DNA of 64,000 nt from Bradyrhizobium sp. CCGE-LA001 (GTDB lineage Bacteria; Pseudomonadota; Alphaproteobacteria; Rhizobiales; Xanthobacteraceae), in assembly GCF_000296215.2 (NCBI RefSeq), contig NZ_CP013949.1, positions 3,031,501 through 3,095,500 of the forward strand, written 5' to 3'. The notes beneath the pieces are model-generated. The model worked only from the letters and a program-made list of their open reading frames with translations. It was not told the DNA's origin and searched no databases. How positions within the stretch are numbered: the stretch's first letter is position 1; each line of letters opens with the position of its first letter. Positions 8,098 to 19,478 of the stretch are shown in pieces. The position numbers and the translations under genes are program-made.

Positions 8098-10970
8098 TTA
8101 CTCCGCGGCTTCGGCCGGCACGATGCGGCGGGACTGCCGCGCCTGTGCGTCATAGGCCTTCTGCCAGTCCGACGGACCGTTCGAGGGCGAGACCTGCACC
8201 GCCGTCACCTTGTATTCCGGGCAGTTGGTGGCCCAGTCCGAATAGTCGGTCGTGATGACGTTGGCCTGCGTGTCCGGATGGTGGAAGGTGGTGTAGACGA
8301 CGCCGGGCGCGACGCGGTCGGTGATCTCGGCGCGCAGCGTGGTCTCGCCGGCGCGGCTCTTCAGGCGGACCCAATCGCCATCGCGCACGCCGCGCTGCTC
8401 GGCATCGTGCGGATGGATCTCCAGCCGGTCCTCGGCATGCCAGACCACGTTGTCGGTGCGCCTTGTCTGCGCGCCGACATTGTACTGGCTGAGGATGCGG
8501 CCCGTGGTGAGCAGCAGGGGATAGCGCGGGCCCGTGCGTTCGTCCGTCGCGACATATTCGGTGACGACGAACTTGCCCTTGCCACGAACGAAGCCGTCGA
8601 TATGCATCACCGGCGTGCCCTCGGGCGCTTTGTCGTTGCAGGGCCACTGCACCGAGCCGAGTTCGTCGAGCTTCGCATAGGAGACGCCGGCGAAGGTCGG
8701 CGTCAGCGCCGCGATCTCGTCCATGATCTCAGAGGGGTGGCTGTAGTTCATCTCGAAGCCCATGGCCCTGGCAAGGCCGATGGTGACCTCCCAGTCGGCC
8801 ATGCCGTTCTTCGGCGTCATCACCTTGCGCACGCGCTGGATGCGGCGCTCGGCATTGGTGAAGGTACCGTCCTTCTCAAGGAAGCTCGAGCCGGGCAGGA
8901 AGACGTGAGCATAGTTCGCGGTCTCGTTCAGGAAGAGATCATGAACGATGACGCATTCCATCGCCGACAACGCCGCCACGACGTGGCTGGTGTTGGGATC
9001 GGACTGCAGGATGTCCTCGCCCTGCACGTAGATCCCCATGAAGGTGCCTTCGACCGCACCGTCGAACATGTTGGGGATGCGCAGGCCCGGCTCGGGGTTG
9101 AGCTTGACGTTCCACAGCGCCTCGAACTGGTCGCGCACGGCATCGCCGGAGATGTGGCGGTAGCCCGGCAGCTCGTGCGGGAACGAGCCATGTCGCAGGA
9201 GCCCTGCACGTTATTCTGGCCGCGCAGCGGATTCACACCGACGCCGGGCCGGCCGATATTGCCCGTGGCCATCGCGAGATTGGCGATCGCGATTACTGTG
9301 GTCGAGCCCTGGCTGTGCTCGGTGACGCCGAGGCCGTAATAGATTGCGCCGTTGCCGCCGGTGGCATAGATGCGGGCCGCTTCGCGCAGATCGTTCGGAT
9401 TGACGCCGGTGAGGATGGCGGTGGCTTCCGGGCTGTTCTTGGGCTGAGCGACGAAGGCCGCCCATTCCTCGAACTCGCTCCAGTCGCAACGCTCGCGGAC
9501 GAAGGCTTCGTTGACGAGACCTTCGGTGACGATGACATGCGCGATCGCGGTCATGACCGCGACGTTGGTGCCGGGCATCAGGGGCAGGTGTAGCGCCTTC
9601 ACGTGCGGCGATTCCACCATCTCGGTGCGGCGCGGATCGATCACGATCAGCTTGGCGCCCTGGCGCAGCCGCTTCTTCAGGCGAGAGGCGAACACCGGGT
9701 GGGCCGAAGCGGGATTGGCGCCGATGACGACCACGACATCGGTGTCCTCCACCGAGTCGAAATCCTGCGTGCCGGCGGAGGTGCCGAAGGTGGTGGCGAG
9801 GCCATAGCCGGTCGGGGAGTGGCAGACGCGGGCGCAGGTGTCGACATTGTTGTTGCCGAAGCCGGCGCGGATCAGCTTCTGCACCAGATAGGTCTCCTCG
9901 TTGGTGCAGCGGGACGAGGTGATGCCGCCGATGGCGTCGCGGCCGTACTTCTTCTGGATGCCGCGCATCCTGGCGGCGGCAAACGAGAACGCTTCGTCCC
10001 AGGACACTTCCTTCCAGGGATCCTCGATCCGCTCTCGGATCATCGGCTTGAGAATGCGTTCCTTGTGGTTGGTGTAACCCCAGGCGAAACGGCCCTTGAC
10101 GCAGGAATGGCCGCGATTGGCCTTGCCGTCCTTGTAGGGCACCATGCGCACCACTTCCTCGCCGCGCATTTCGGCCTTGAAGGCGCAGCCGACGCCGCAA
10201 TAGGCGCAGGTGGTGACGACGGAGTGCTCGGGCTGGCCGATCTCGATCACCGACTTCTCCGTCAGCGTCGCGGTCGGGCAGGCCTGCACGCAGGCGCCGC
10301 AGGAGACGCATTCGGAGCCCAGAAAACTCTCGCTCATGCCGGGCGAAACGCGGCTGTCGAAGCCGCGGCCCGAGATCGTGAGCGCGAAGGTGCCTTGCAC
10401 CTCCTCGCAGGCGCGGACGCAGCGCGAGCAGACGATGCACCTGGAGGGATCGTAGGTGAAGTACGGGTTGGACTCGTCCTTCGGCATCCAGTGGTCGTTG
10501 TCGCAGCCGTGGGATTTGGCGAAGACGTGGTTCTCGCCTTCATAGCCGTAGCGCACGTCGCGCAGGCCCACCGCGCCGGCCATGTCCTGCAATTCGCAAT
10601 CGCCGTTGGCGCCGCAGGTGAGGCAGTCGAGCGGATGGTCGGAGATGTAGAGCTCCATCACACCCTTGCGCAGCTTCTTGAGCCGCTCGGTCTGGGTGTG
10701 GACGACGAGGCCGTTCATCACAGGCGTAGTGCAGGACGCCGGCGTGCCGGCGCGACCCTCGATCTCGACGAGGCAGAGACGGCAGGAGCCGAATGCGTCG
10801 ACCATGTCAGTGGCGCAGAGTTTGGGAATCTGGTGGCCCGCGTCCATTGCGGCCCGCATGATCGAGGTGCCCTCGGGCACCGTGACCGTGTTGCCGTCGA
10901 TGATCAGCGTCACCATCGTTTCCGATTTGGAGGCCGGCGTGCCGAAGTCGATTTCTTCGATCAGAGACAT
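8098..10970 (-). pseudogene. fdsA: Formate dehydrogenase alpha subunit, interrupted by a one-base frameshift
   Basis: Catalytic Mo/W-bis-MGD subunit that oxidises formate to CO2. With one base restored the product is about 957 aa, the normal family length. N to C: a [2Fe-2S] domain (CATDMVDAFGSCRLC), the His-Cys cluster (HPLDCLTCGANGDC), two ferredoxin clusters (CIVCSRC, CVSCGAC), a further 4Fe-4S motif (CAYCGVGC) and the molybdenum ligand Cys383 followed by His384 in ARVCHSPT. Near 9188-9189 the plus strand reads GAGCCATG where GAGCCCATG would keep the frame (SCDM-GSFPHELPGY). As read, translation leaves frame after about residue 593 and stops at 8928, losing the C-terminal third; the rest stays open to 8098. 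The ATG at 10970 has AGGAGA upstream. This may be a sequencing error or a real mutation. Confidence 0.85.
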
Positions 10971-10980
10971 TGTCGTTCTC

Positions 10981-12537
10981 CTATTCCGCGGCCTGAAGCG
11001 TGGTCGGCGCCGGGAGGAAATCCTCCCGGAAGTGCTTCAATGCGCTCAGCACGGGGTAGGGCGTGAAGCCGCCGAGCGCACAGAGCGAGCCGAATTTCAT
11101 GGTGTTGCAGAGGTCTTCGACGAGCGCGAGGTTTTCATGGACGCGCTCGCCGTTGATGATCTTCTCGATGGTCTCGACGCCGCGGGTCGAGCCGATCCGG
11201 CACGGCGTGCACTTGCCGCAGGATTCGACGGCGCAGAACTCCATCGCGAAGCGTGCCTGCTTGCGCATGTCGACGCTGTCGTCGAACACGACGATGCCGC
11301 CATGGCCGATCAGGCCATCGCGCGCCGCGAAGGCCTCGTAGTCGAACGGCGTGTCGAACAGGGCGCGGGGGAAATAGGCGCCGAGCGGCCCGCCGACCTG
11401 CACGGCGCGGACCGGGCGGCCGGTGAACGTGCCGCCGCCGATGTCGTCGACGAGTTCGCCCAACGTCACGCCGAACGCGGTCTCGAACAGGCCGCCGTAG
11501 CGGATGTTGCCGGCGAGCTGGATCGGCATCGTGCCGCGGGAGCGGCCCATGCCGAAATCGGCATAGGCCTTGGCGCCTTCGGCGAGAATGAAGGGAACGG
11601 CCGCGAACGACAGCACGTTGTTGATGACGGTCGGCTTGCCGAACAGGCCGTGATGGGCGGGCAGCGGCGGCTTGGCGCGCACGATGCCGCGGCGGCCTTC
11701 GAGGCTCTCCAGCAGCGAGGTCTCCTCGCCGCAGACATAGGCGCCGGCTCCGACGCGGACCTCGAGATCGAAGACCTGCTTCGAGCCACCGATATTCGCG
11801 CCGAGATAACCGCCACGCCTGGCCGCTGCGATCGCGGCGTTCATCGCCCCGACCGCGTGCGGATATTCGCTGCGGATGTAGATGTAGCCTTTGGTCGCGC
11901 CGACGGTGAGGCCGGCGATCGTCATGCCCTCGATCACCAGGAAGGGATCGCCCTCCATGATCATGCGATCGGCGAAGGTGCCGCTGTCGCCCTCGTCGGC
12001 GTTGCAGACGATGAACTTGCGGTCGGCCTTGGCTTGCGTGACCGTCTTCCACTTGATGCCGGTCGGGAAGCCCGCGCCGCCGCGGCCGCGCAGGCCCGAT
12101 GCCGCGACTTCGCTGAGGATCGCATCCGAGCCGAGCGACAGGGCGCGCTCCAGGCCCTTGTAGCCGCCATGGGCGCGGTAGTCGTCGAGCGAGCGCGGAT
12201 CGATCACGCCGCAGCGGGCGAAGGTGAGGCGTGTCTGGCGCTTCAGCCAGGGGATCTCGTCGGTGGCGCCCAGCCGCAACAGATGCGGCGTGTTGCTGGC
12301 GAGCGCATCGAGCAGCGAGGGCACGTCCGCCTCGGTGACGGGCCCGAAGGCGATCCGGCCCTGCGGCGTTGCGACCTCGACCAGCGGCTCCAGCCAGTAT
12401 AGGCCGCGCGAGCCGGTCCTGACGATCTCAACGGATACGCCGCGCTTGGCAGCAGCCTGCTCCAGCGCCAGCGCGACCTCGTCGGCGCCGACGGCCACCG
12501 CACCTGCATCGCGTGGAACGAATACACGCATGCTCAT
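10981..12537 (-). CDS. fdsB: Formate dehydrogenase beta subunit (NuoF-like, FMN/NAD binding)
   Basis: Diaphorase subunit (518 aa) that passes electrons from the FeS chain of FdsA to NAD+. It has an N-terminal thioredoxin-like domain (about 1-125), then a NuoF core with the glycine-rich FMN/NAD site GLRGRGGAGFPTG, the acidic NADEGDSGTF stretch and the C-terminal [4Fe-4S] motif CGKCTPCRIGSTRG plus a later Cys in SLCALGG. The ATG at 12537 overlaps the fdsG stop (ATGA); longer in-frame starts run back into fdsG. It ends 11 nt before fdsA. Confidence 0.95.
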   Translation of the reverse strand: MSMRVFVPRDAGAVAVGADEVALALEQAAAKRGVSVEIVRTGSRGLYWLEPLVEVATPQGRIAFGPVTEADVPSLLDALASNTPHLLRLGATDEIPWLKRQTRLTFARCGVIDPRSLDDYRAHGGYKGLERALSLGSDAILSEVAASGLRGRGGAGFPTGIKWKTVTQAKADRKFIVCNADEGDSGTFADRMIMEGDPFLVIEGMTIAGLTVGATKGYIYIRSEYPHAVGAMNAAIAAARRGGYLGANIGGSKQVFDLEVRVGAGAYVCGEETSLLESLEGRRGIVRAKPPLPAHHGLFGKPTVINNVLSFAAVPFILAEGAKAYADFGMGRSRGTMPIQLAGNIRYGGLFETAFGVTLGELVDDIGGGTFTGRPVRAVQVGGPLGAYFPRALFDTPFDYEAFAARDGLIGHGGIVVFDDSVDMRKQARFAMEFCAVESCGKCTPCRIGSTRGVETIEKIINGERVHENLALVEDLCNTMKFGSLCALGGFTPYPVLSALKHFREDFLPAPTTLQAAE

Positions 12538-13022
12538 CGCTGCGCCTCCGCAACCAGCGCATCGAGGCGCTTCTGATCGAGCCGGCCAATCAGGCGGCCG
12601 TCGAGCATCGCGGACGGCGCGGTCGCGCACAGGCCGAGGCAGTAAATCGGCTCCAGCGTGACGCGATCGTCGGCCGTGGTGTTGCCGAGCGTGACGCCGA
12701 GCTTGGCCTCGGCGCGCGCCGCCAGCGCGTCACCGCCCGCAGCCTGACAGGCTTCCGCGCGGCAGAGCTTCAGCACGTGGCGGCCGGCCGGCTTGTGCCT
12801 GAAGTCATGATAGAACGTGAAGACGCCGTGCACTTCGGCGCGGGACAGATTGAGCGCCTGCGCCACCATGGGAATGGCGGCCTCTGGCACGTAGCCGAAC
12901 GCCTCCTGAAGCGCATGCAGGATGACGAGCGTTGCGCCTTCCTGCTGCGCGTGTTCGGCGATGATTTCGGCACCGCGCGCTTCGTCCCAACGCTCGTAAC
13001 GAGACTCGTAGGTGGCTGTCAT
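12534..13022 (-). CDS. fdsG: Formate dehydrogenase gamma subunit (NuoE-like [2Fe-2S])
   Basis: Thioredoxin-like [2Fe-2S] subunit, 162 aa, that joins FdsB as the NAD-reducing module of the soluble formate dehydrogenase. The cluster cysteines are visible as CRAEACQ and, about 40 residues later, CLGLCATAP, spaced as in NuoE. It is the first gene of the operon fdsG-fdsB-fdsA-fdhD-fdsD and diverges from the LysR regulator across a 222-nt gap that probably holds the operon promoter. Confidence 0.94.
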   Translation of the reverse strand: MTATYESRYERWDEARGAEIIAEHAQQEGATLVILHALQEAFGYVPEAAIPMVAQALNLSRAEVHGVFTFYHDFRHKPAGRHVLKLCRAEACQAAGGDALAARAEAKLGVTLGNTTADDRVTLEPIYCLGLCATAPSAMLDGRLIGRLDQKRLDALVAEAQR

Positions 13023-13244
13023 TCTTCGTTCTCAACTTGAGCGTTCCTTGCCTCAAACTATTTGGAATCATTCGAAGATCAATAAAGCTGTCCCGTGCTG
13101 CGATTGCGAATTCATATTGATCTGCAAGTCCGATGAGACGATTTGAGAATGCAATAATGAGGCTTTGGCCCGGTGTTTTCAGGTGTTGGCCGGAGGCGGG
13201 CGTGCTAGCGTGCACGCCACGATGGAGCGCGAGGGGACCACCGG
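13023..13244. promoter_or_regulatory. Divergent regulatory region between fdsG and the LysR gene
   Basis: AT-rich for this genome. It holds a perfect 9-bp inverted repeat, AGATCAATA at 13076-13084 and TATTGATCT at 13115-13123, with centres 39 nt apart. There is also TTGAG-N10-CTCAA at 13037-13056 and the short palindrome GAATCATTC near 13065-13073. LysR regulators usually bind such divergent regions, but which repeat is the operator is inference. Confidence 0.45.
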
Positions 13245-14138
13245 TTGATCGACAAGCTTGAATTATTGCTGGCGCTGGCGAAGGAGCGGCATTTCGGACG
13301 CGCGGCGGAGGCCTGCGGCGTGACGCAGCCGACGATGTCGACCGGGCTCAAGCAGCTCGAGGAGATCCTCGGCGTGATGCTGGTCCAGCGCGGCTCCCGC
13401 TTCCAGGGTTTTACGCCGGAAGGCGAGCGTGCGCTCGACTGGGCGCGGCGGATCGTGGGCGATGCCCGCGCGATGCGCGACGAGATCAACGGGCTGAAGC
13501 ATCAGCTCTCCGGCGAGATCCGCATCGCGGCGATCCCGACCGTGCTCGGCATGGTCGCCGCGCTGACGACGCCGTTTCGCGCCCGGCATCCCGATGTGCG
13601 TTTCAGCATCCGCTCGACAACCTCATCAGAGGTGCTCGGGCTGCTCGAAAATCTCGAGGTCGATGCGGGGCTGACCTATATCGAGAACGAGCCGATCGGC
13701 AAGGTGCGCACCATCCCGCTCTACAACGAGAGCTACCGCCTGCTGACTGCCCCAGACGGAATGTTCGGCGATCGGGAGACGGTGACCTGGACCGAGGTCG
13801 GGCAGGTGCCGCTGTGCCTGCTCACGCCCGACATGCAGAACCGCCGCATCATCGATCGCGCGCTGCGCTCGGTCGGCGCGGAGGCGACACCGACGCTGAC
13901 CTCGAACTCGCTGCTAGTGCTGTTCACGCACGTCAAGACCGGGCGCTGGGCGAGCGTGATGCCGGCCAAGCTCGCCGAAACGCTCGGCCTGTCCGATACG
14001 GTGCGCTCGATCCCGATCGTCGATCCCGAGGTCAATTACAGCATCGGCCTCGTGATCCCGCAGCGCGATCCCATGACGCCGCTGATCGCGGCGCTGGTCA
14101 ATGTCGCGCGCGAAGTGGCGCCGACGCTGCAGCTGTAG
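13245..14138 (+). CDS. LysR-family transcriptional regulator, probable regulator of the fds operon
   Basis: 297 aa with an N-terminal winged helix (about 1-60, FGRAAEACGVTQPTMSTGLKQLE) and a periplasmic-binding-protein-like effector domain (about 90-295). The start is TTG with GAGGGG 8 nt upstream, and the product begins right at the family N-terminus. It diverges from fdsG, the arrangement of FdsR next to fds operons elsewhere, so control of formate dehydrogenase is the likely role. The effector is not evident. Confidence 0.88.
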   Translation: MIDKLELLLALAKERHFGRAAEACGVTQPTMSTGLKQLEEILGVMLVQRGSRFQGFTPEGERALDWARRIVGDARAMRDEINGLKHQLSGEIRIAAIPTVLGMVAALTTPFRARHPDVRFSIRSTTSSEVLGLLENLEVDAGLTYIENEPIGKVRTIPLYNESYRLLTAPDGMFGDRETVTWTEVGQVPLCLLTPDMQNRRIIDRALRSVGAEATPTLTSNSLLVLFTHVKTGRWASVMPAKLAETLGLSDTVRSIPIVDPEVNYSIGLVIPQRDPMTPLIAALVNVAREVAPTLQL

Positions 14139-14170
14139 GCTAGAGCGGCAAGGCCTGAGCAAGCGCCTCG

Positions 14171-14297
14171 TCCTTCGAGACGCGCTCCGTTGGAGCGCTC
14201 CTCAGGATGAGGCTCCGTCATATCCGTGTTCGCTGAAGCAGTTGCTGCTTACTCGGTCCTCATCCTGAGGAGCCCGCGCAGCGGGCGTCTCGAAGGA
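14171..14297. repeat. Palindromic intergenic repeat, family A, copy 1
   Basis: TCCTTCGAGACGC (14171-14183) and GCTCCTCAGGATGAGG (14197-14212) recur as exact reverse complements at 14285-14297 and 14258-14273, so the element can fold into one large cruciform. The inner arms contain smaller hairpins such as CCCGCGCAGCGGG. The same motifs occur again at 36646-36814. It fills the gap between the LysR gene and the convergent kinase gene. Confidence 0.75.
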
Positions 14298-14318
14298 TGG
14301 CCGCAGGTGAGCTTCGTC

Positions 14319-16649
<2,331 letters not shown>

Positions 16650-16860
16650 GCCTTCGGCCCCCTGAAAACGAGTTTCGAAAGCAGCCCCACGTCGCTTTCG
16701 AATCACATCGATTTGAATCCAGTTTTCGCGGGCTGTCGAGAGTCAACGAATCGTTAACGCGAAATTATTCTTATCCAATGCGCAGTTTGTGCTGCGCGCG
16801 TCCGCAAACTCACGGGCGTGAGGAGTCCGAAACGAGAACGTGACTCCAGGACGCGCCCGG

Positions 16861-18231
16861 TCACGCACGCGGCGGCTCGGCGTGGCTGATGACGCGCTTC
16901 ACGCTCGGGAACGCGCGGCGCAACGCGCGTTCGATCGCGTCGACTTGCTCGTGCACCTTGATCACGCTCATCGACGGCGCGGCGCGGCAATGGAAATTGA
17001 CGATCTCGCCGGCGTCGGTGTTGCGGACGCGCACATTATGGATGTCGTGGATCTCGCCCTCGCCGGCAAATTCGGCGAGCGCAGCGGCGATGATCTGCAC
17101 GCGTTCCGCCGGAGCGTCGATGCCGAACGGCAGTTCCGGTTCCAGCGGCTCGATATGGACGTCGACCTCGACGTCCTCGAACTCCTCCTTGATGTTGCGC
17201 TCCAGCGTGTTGGCGACGTCGTGGGCCGAATCGAGCCGCATCTCGCCGTCGACCTCGAGGTCGATGCTGACGATCAGCTTGGCACCGAGATCGTGCACCG
17301 TGACGTGGTGGATGGCGAGGCCGGAATTGCGCGCGATCACCATGATGCGGTCGCGCACGGTCTCGTTGTTGCGCGCAACGGGAACGGCCGTGAAGGTGAG
17401 GTCGGCGTCGCCAAATGTCTTGCTGACGGCAAGCTCGGCCGCATGCTTGATCTCCTCGACGCGGTCGATCGGATAGGTCCGCGGCACCTTCGCAATGGTG
17501 TCGATGAACGTGGTCGCCCCGACCATGCGCACGCGCAGCCGCTCGACGTCGATCACCCCGGGCACACAGCGGATCGCGGCCGTGGCCTTCTCATGGGCGC
17601 CCTCCGGCGCGCGGTCGACCAGGGTCTGCACGGTCGAGCCGGCCATGCGCAGGCCGAGCGCCGCGATCATCACGGCGACGGCGGCGGCGGCGGCCGCGTC
17701 GCCCCACCAGAAGCCGAGCCCGGCGAGGATCAGGCCGACGATCACGGCGCAGGAGCCCATGACGTCGGAAGCGAAATGCAGCGCATCGGCCGCCAGCGCC
17801 TGGCTCCGCGTCGCGCGCGCGGCGCGATGCAGCGCGCGGGCGCGCCAAAGGTTCACCGCGATGTCGATCACCAGCACCACGAAGGGCACGGCCGATATCG
17901 TCGGCGGCGGGCTTCCCTCGCTGAGCCGGCTATAGGCCTCGACCAGGATGCCGCCGGCGAGCACGTAGAGCAGGGCGGTGACCCCCAGCGCGGAAACGCT
18001 CTCGAGCTTGCCGTGGCCGTAATGGTGCTCCTCGTCGGCCGGCTTGTCGGACACGCGCACCACCGCCCAGGTGATGATGGTCGCAACCAGGTCGATCGCG
18101 GAATGCAGGGCCTCGGAGATCAGCGCCAGCGAGCCGATCGCGATCCCGACCACGAACTTGGCCGCCGCCATGCCGCCGCTGGCGAAGATCGAGATCGCGG
18201 CGACCGAGGTCTTGTTGTGCTGGGAGGTCAT
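16861..18231 (-). CDS. Cation diffusion facilitator family transporter with tandem C-terminal domains
   Basis: Proton-driven efflux of divalent metals such as Zn or Fe from the cytoplasm; 456 aa, longer than the usual 300-400. The six-helix core keeps both metal-site pairs: His43-x3-Asp47 in TM2 (ALHSAID) and His152-x3-Asp156 in TM5 (ALHFASD). A histidine-containing loop (EEHHYGHGK, about 67-75) follows TM2. The C-terminus appears to hold three successive copies of the dimerisation-type fold, at about residues 235-300, 310-370 and 395-452. The ATG at 18231 begins the family N-terminus; the Shine-Dalgarno is weak. Confidence 0.9.
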   Translation of the reverse strand: MTSQHNKTSVAAISIFASGGMAAAKFVVGIAIGSLALISEALHSAIDLVATIITWAVVRVSDKPADEEHHYGHGKLESVSALGVTALLYVLAGGILVEAYSRLSEGSPPPTISAVPFVVLVIDIAVNLWRARALHRAARATRSQALAADALHFASDVMGSCAVIVGLILAGLGFWWGDAAAAAAVAVMIAALGLRMAGSTVQTLVDRAPEGAHEKATAAIRCVPGVIDVERLRVRMVGATTFIDTIAKVPRTYPIDRVEEIKHAAELAVSKTFGDADLTFTAVPVARNNETVRDRIMVIARNSGLAIHHVTVHDLGAKLIVSIDLEVDGEMRLDSAHDVANTLERNIKEEFEDVEVDVHIEPLEPELPFGIDAPAERVQIIAAALAEFAGEGEIHDIHNVRVRNTDAGEIVNFHCRAAPSMSVIKVHEQVDAIERALRRAFPSVKRVISHAEPPRA

Positions 18232-18355
18232 GGCGGGGATTTAGCAGGGCGTGGCTGAACATCAAGCGACGATCCACAGCTGTAGTCGCAAGTGAGTTGC
18301 AGGAGCGAAGCTATTGCGAATGCTTCTGAATTGAATGCTGCCGCTGGCACGTCTC

Positions 18356-18449
18356 GTAGGGTGGGCAAAGGCGCGTAGCGCCGTGTCCACCAGCAGGTGT
18401 CTCCTGATCCGCCGCCTATGGTGGGCACGCTTCGCTTTGCCCACCCTAC
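18356..18449. repeat. Palindromic intergenic repeat, family B (GTAGGGTGGGCAAAG)
   Basis: GTAGGGTGGGCAAAG at 18356-18370 is matched by its exact reverse complement CTTTGCCCACCCTAC at 18435-18449. The inner arms (GTGTCCACC and GGTGGGCACG) are partly complementary. It lies in the gap between the cation efflux and quinone oxidoreductase genes. From general knowledge, this type of element is common between genes in Bradyrhizobium. Confidence 0.7.
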
Positions 18450-18481
18450 AAGATCGGGGGTATCTGGACGCGGAGCGCCGC

Positions 18482-19453
18482 CTACGGCACCGTCACCACG
18501 ATCTTCCCCAGATGTTTGTTCGCCTCCATGTGCTCGAACGCCTGGTCGATCTGGTCGAACGGATAAACCTTGTCGATCGGCAGTTGCAATTTGCGCGATT
18601 CCACCGCGCCCCAGACGTCCTTGCGGACCTCCTCGAAGATCTCGCGGACCTCCTCGATGGTGCGGGTACGGAAGGTGACGCCGACATAGTCGATGCGGCG
18701 CGCGGCGTGCAGGTCGAAGTTGAAGTCGGCATGGGTGCCGCCGAGCCGGCCGACATTGACGATGCGGCCCTTCACCTTGGTCGCGGCGAGGTTCTGGCTC
18801 GCGACCTTGCCTGAGACCTGGTCGACGATGAGATCCACGCCTTCGCCGTTCGTTGCCTTCAGGACGTCGTCGACCCATTTCGGATCGGAGCTGTCGACGG
18901 CGAGATCGGCGCCGTATTCTTTCAGCCGGCCGCGGCGAGTGGCGTCGGTCGACGAGCCGATCACGAGCTTTGCGCCCTTGAGCCTCGCGATCTGCATCGC
19001 CATCAGGCCGACGCCGGAACTGGCGCCCTGGATCAGCACGCTTTGTCCCGGCTGCACGCCGCCGACGGTGACGACAGCATTGTGCATGGTCGCGAGCGCG
19101 ACGGGCAGGGTGGCGGCCTCCTCGAAATTCATGTTCGAGGGCGCGTGGAACAGCCGGCCGTGATCAGCCAGCGTGTACTCGGCGAAGGCGGCGCCGCCCG
19201 AGCCCATGATGCGGTCGCCGACCTTCACACCCTTTGCATCAGGCCCGAGCGCGGCGACCTCCCCGGCCCATTCCATGCCGAGCACGGCGCCGATGCCGCC
19301 GGCTGCGCCATGTGCGTGGCCTTTGCGCATGCCGGTGTCGGCGCGGTTCAGGCCACAGGCGCGCACGCGGACCAGCACCTGCGTGCCCTCAGGTTTTGGT
19401 TGAGGAACGTCGGAAATACGAGCGCCGTCAGGGCCGTAGACGTAAGCCTTCAT
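18482..19453 (-). CDS. Zinc-free NADPH:quinone oxidoreductase-type medium-chain dehydrogenase
   Basis: 323 aa, medium-chain dehydrogenase/reductase superfamily. It has a GroES-like N-terminal domain (about 1-125, including CGLNRADTGMRKG) and a Rossmann domain with the NADPH loop QGASSGVGLMAMQIA at about 142-156. The catalytic zinc ligands of alcohol dehydrogenases are absent, which fits the quinone oxidoreductase/zeta-crystallin branch. It starts 25 nt after the nitronate monooxygenase-like gene on the same strand, so the two probably form an operon for redox detoxification. The substrate is unknown. Confidence 0.88.
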   Translation of the reverse strand: MKAYVYGPDGARISDVPQPKPEGTQVLVRVRACGLNRADTGMRKGHAHGAAGGIGAVLGMEWAGEVAALGPDAKGVKVGDRIMGSGGAAFAEYTLADHGRLFHAPSNMNFEEAATLPVALATMHNAVVTVGGVQPGQSVLIQGASSGVGLMAMQIARLKGAKLVIGSSTDATRRGRLKEYGADLAVDSSDPKWVDDVLKATNGEGVDLIVDQVSGKVASQNLAATKVKGRIVNVGRLGGTHADFNFDLHAARRIDYVGVTFRTRTIEEVREIFEEVRKDVWGAVESRKLQLPIDKVYPFDQIDQAFEHMEANKHLGKIVVTVP

Positions 19454-19478
19454 GAATTGCTCTCGCTTCTTGCAGTGA

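Noticed and set aside
8098..9138. The C-terminal part of fdsA as a separate gene
   Set aside because: Its first residues continue the FdsA sequence exactly after a single missing base, and no start signal is present.
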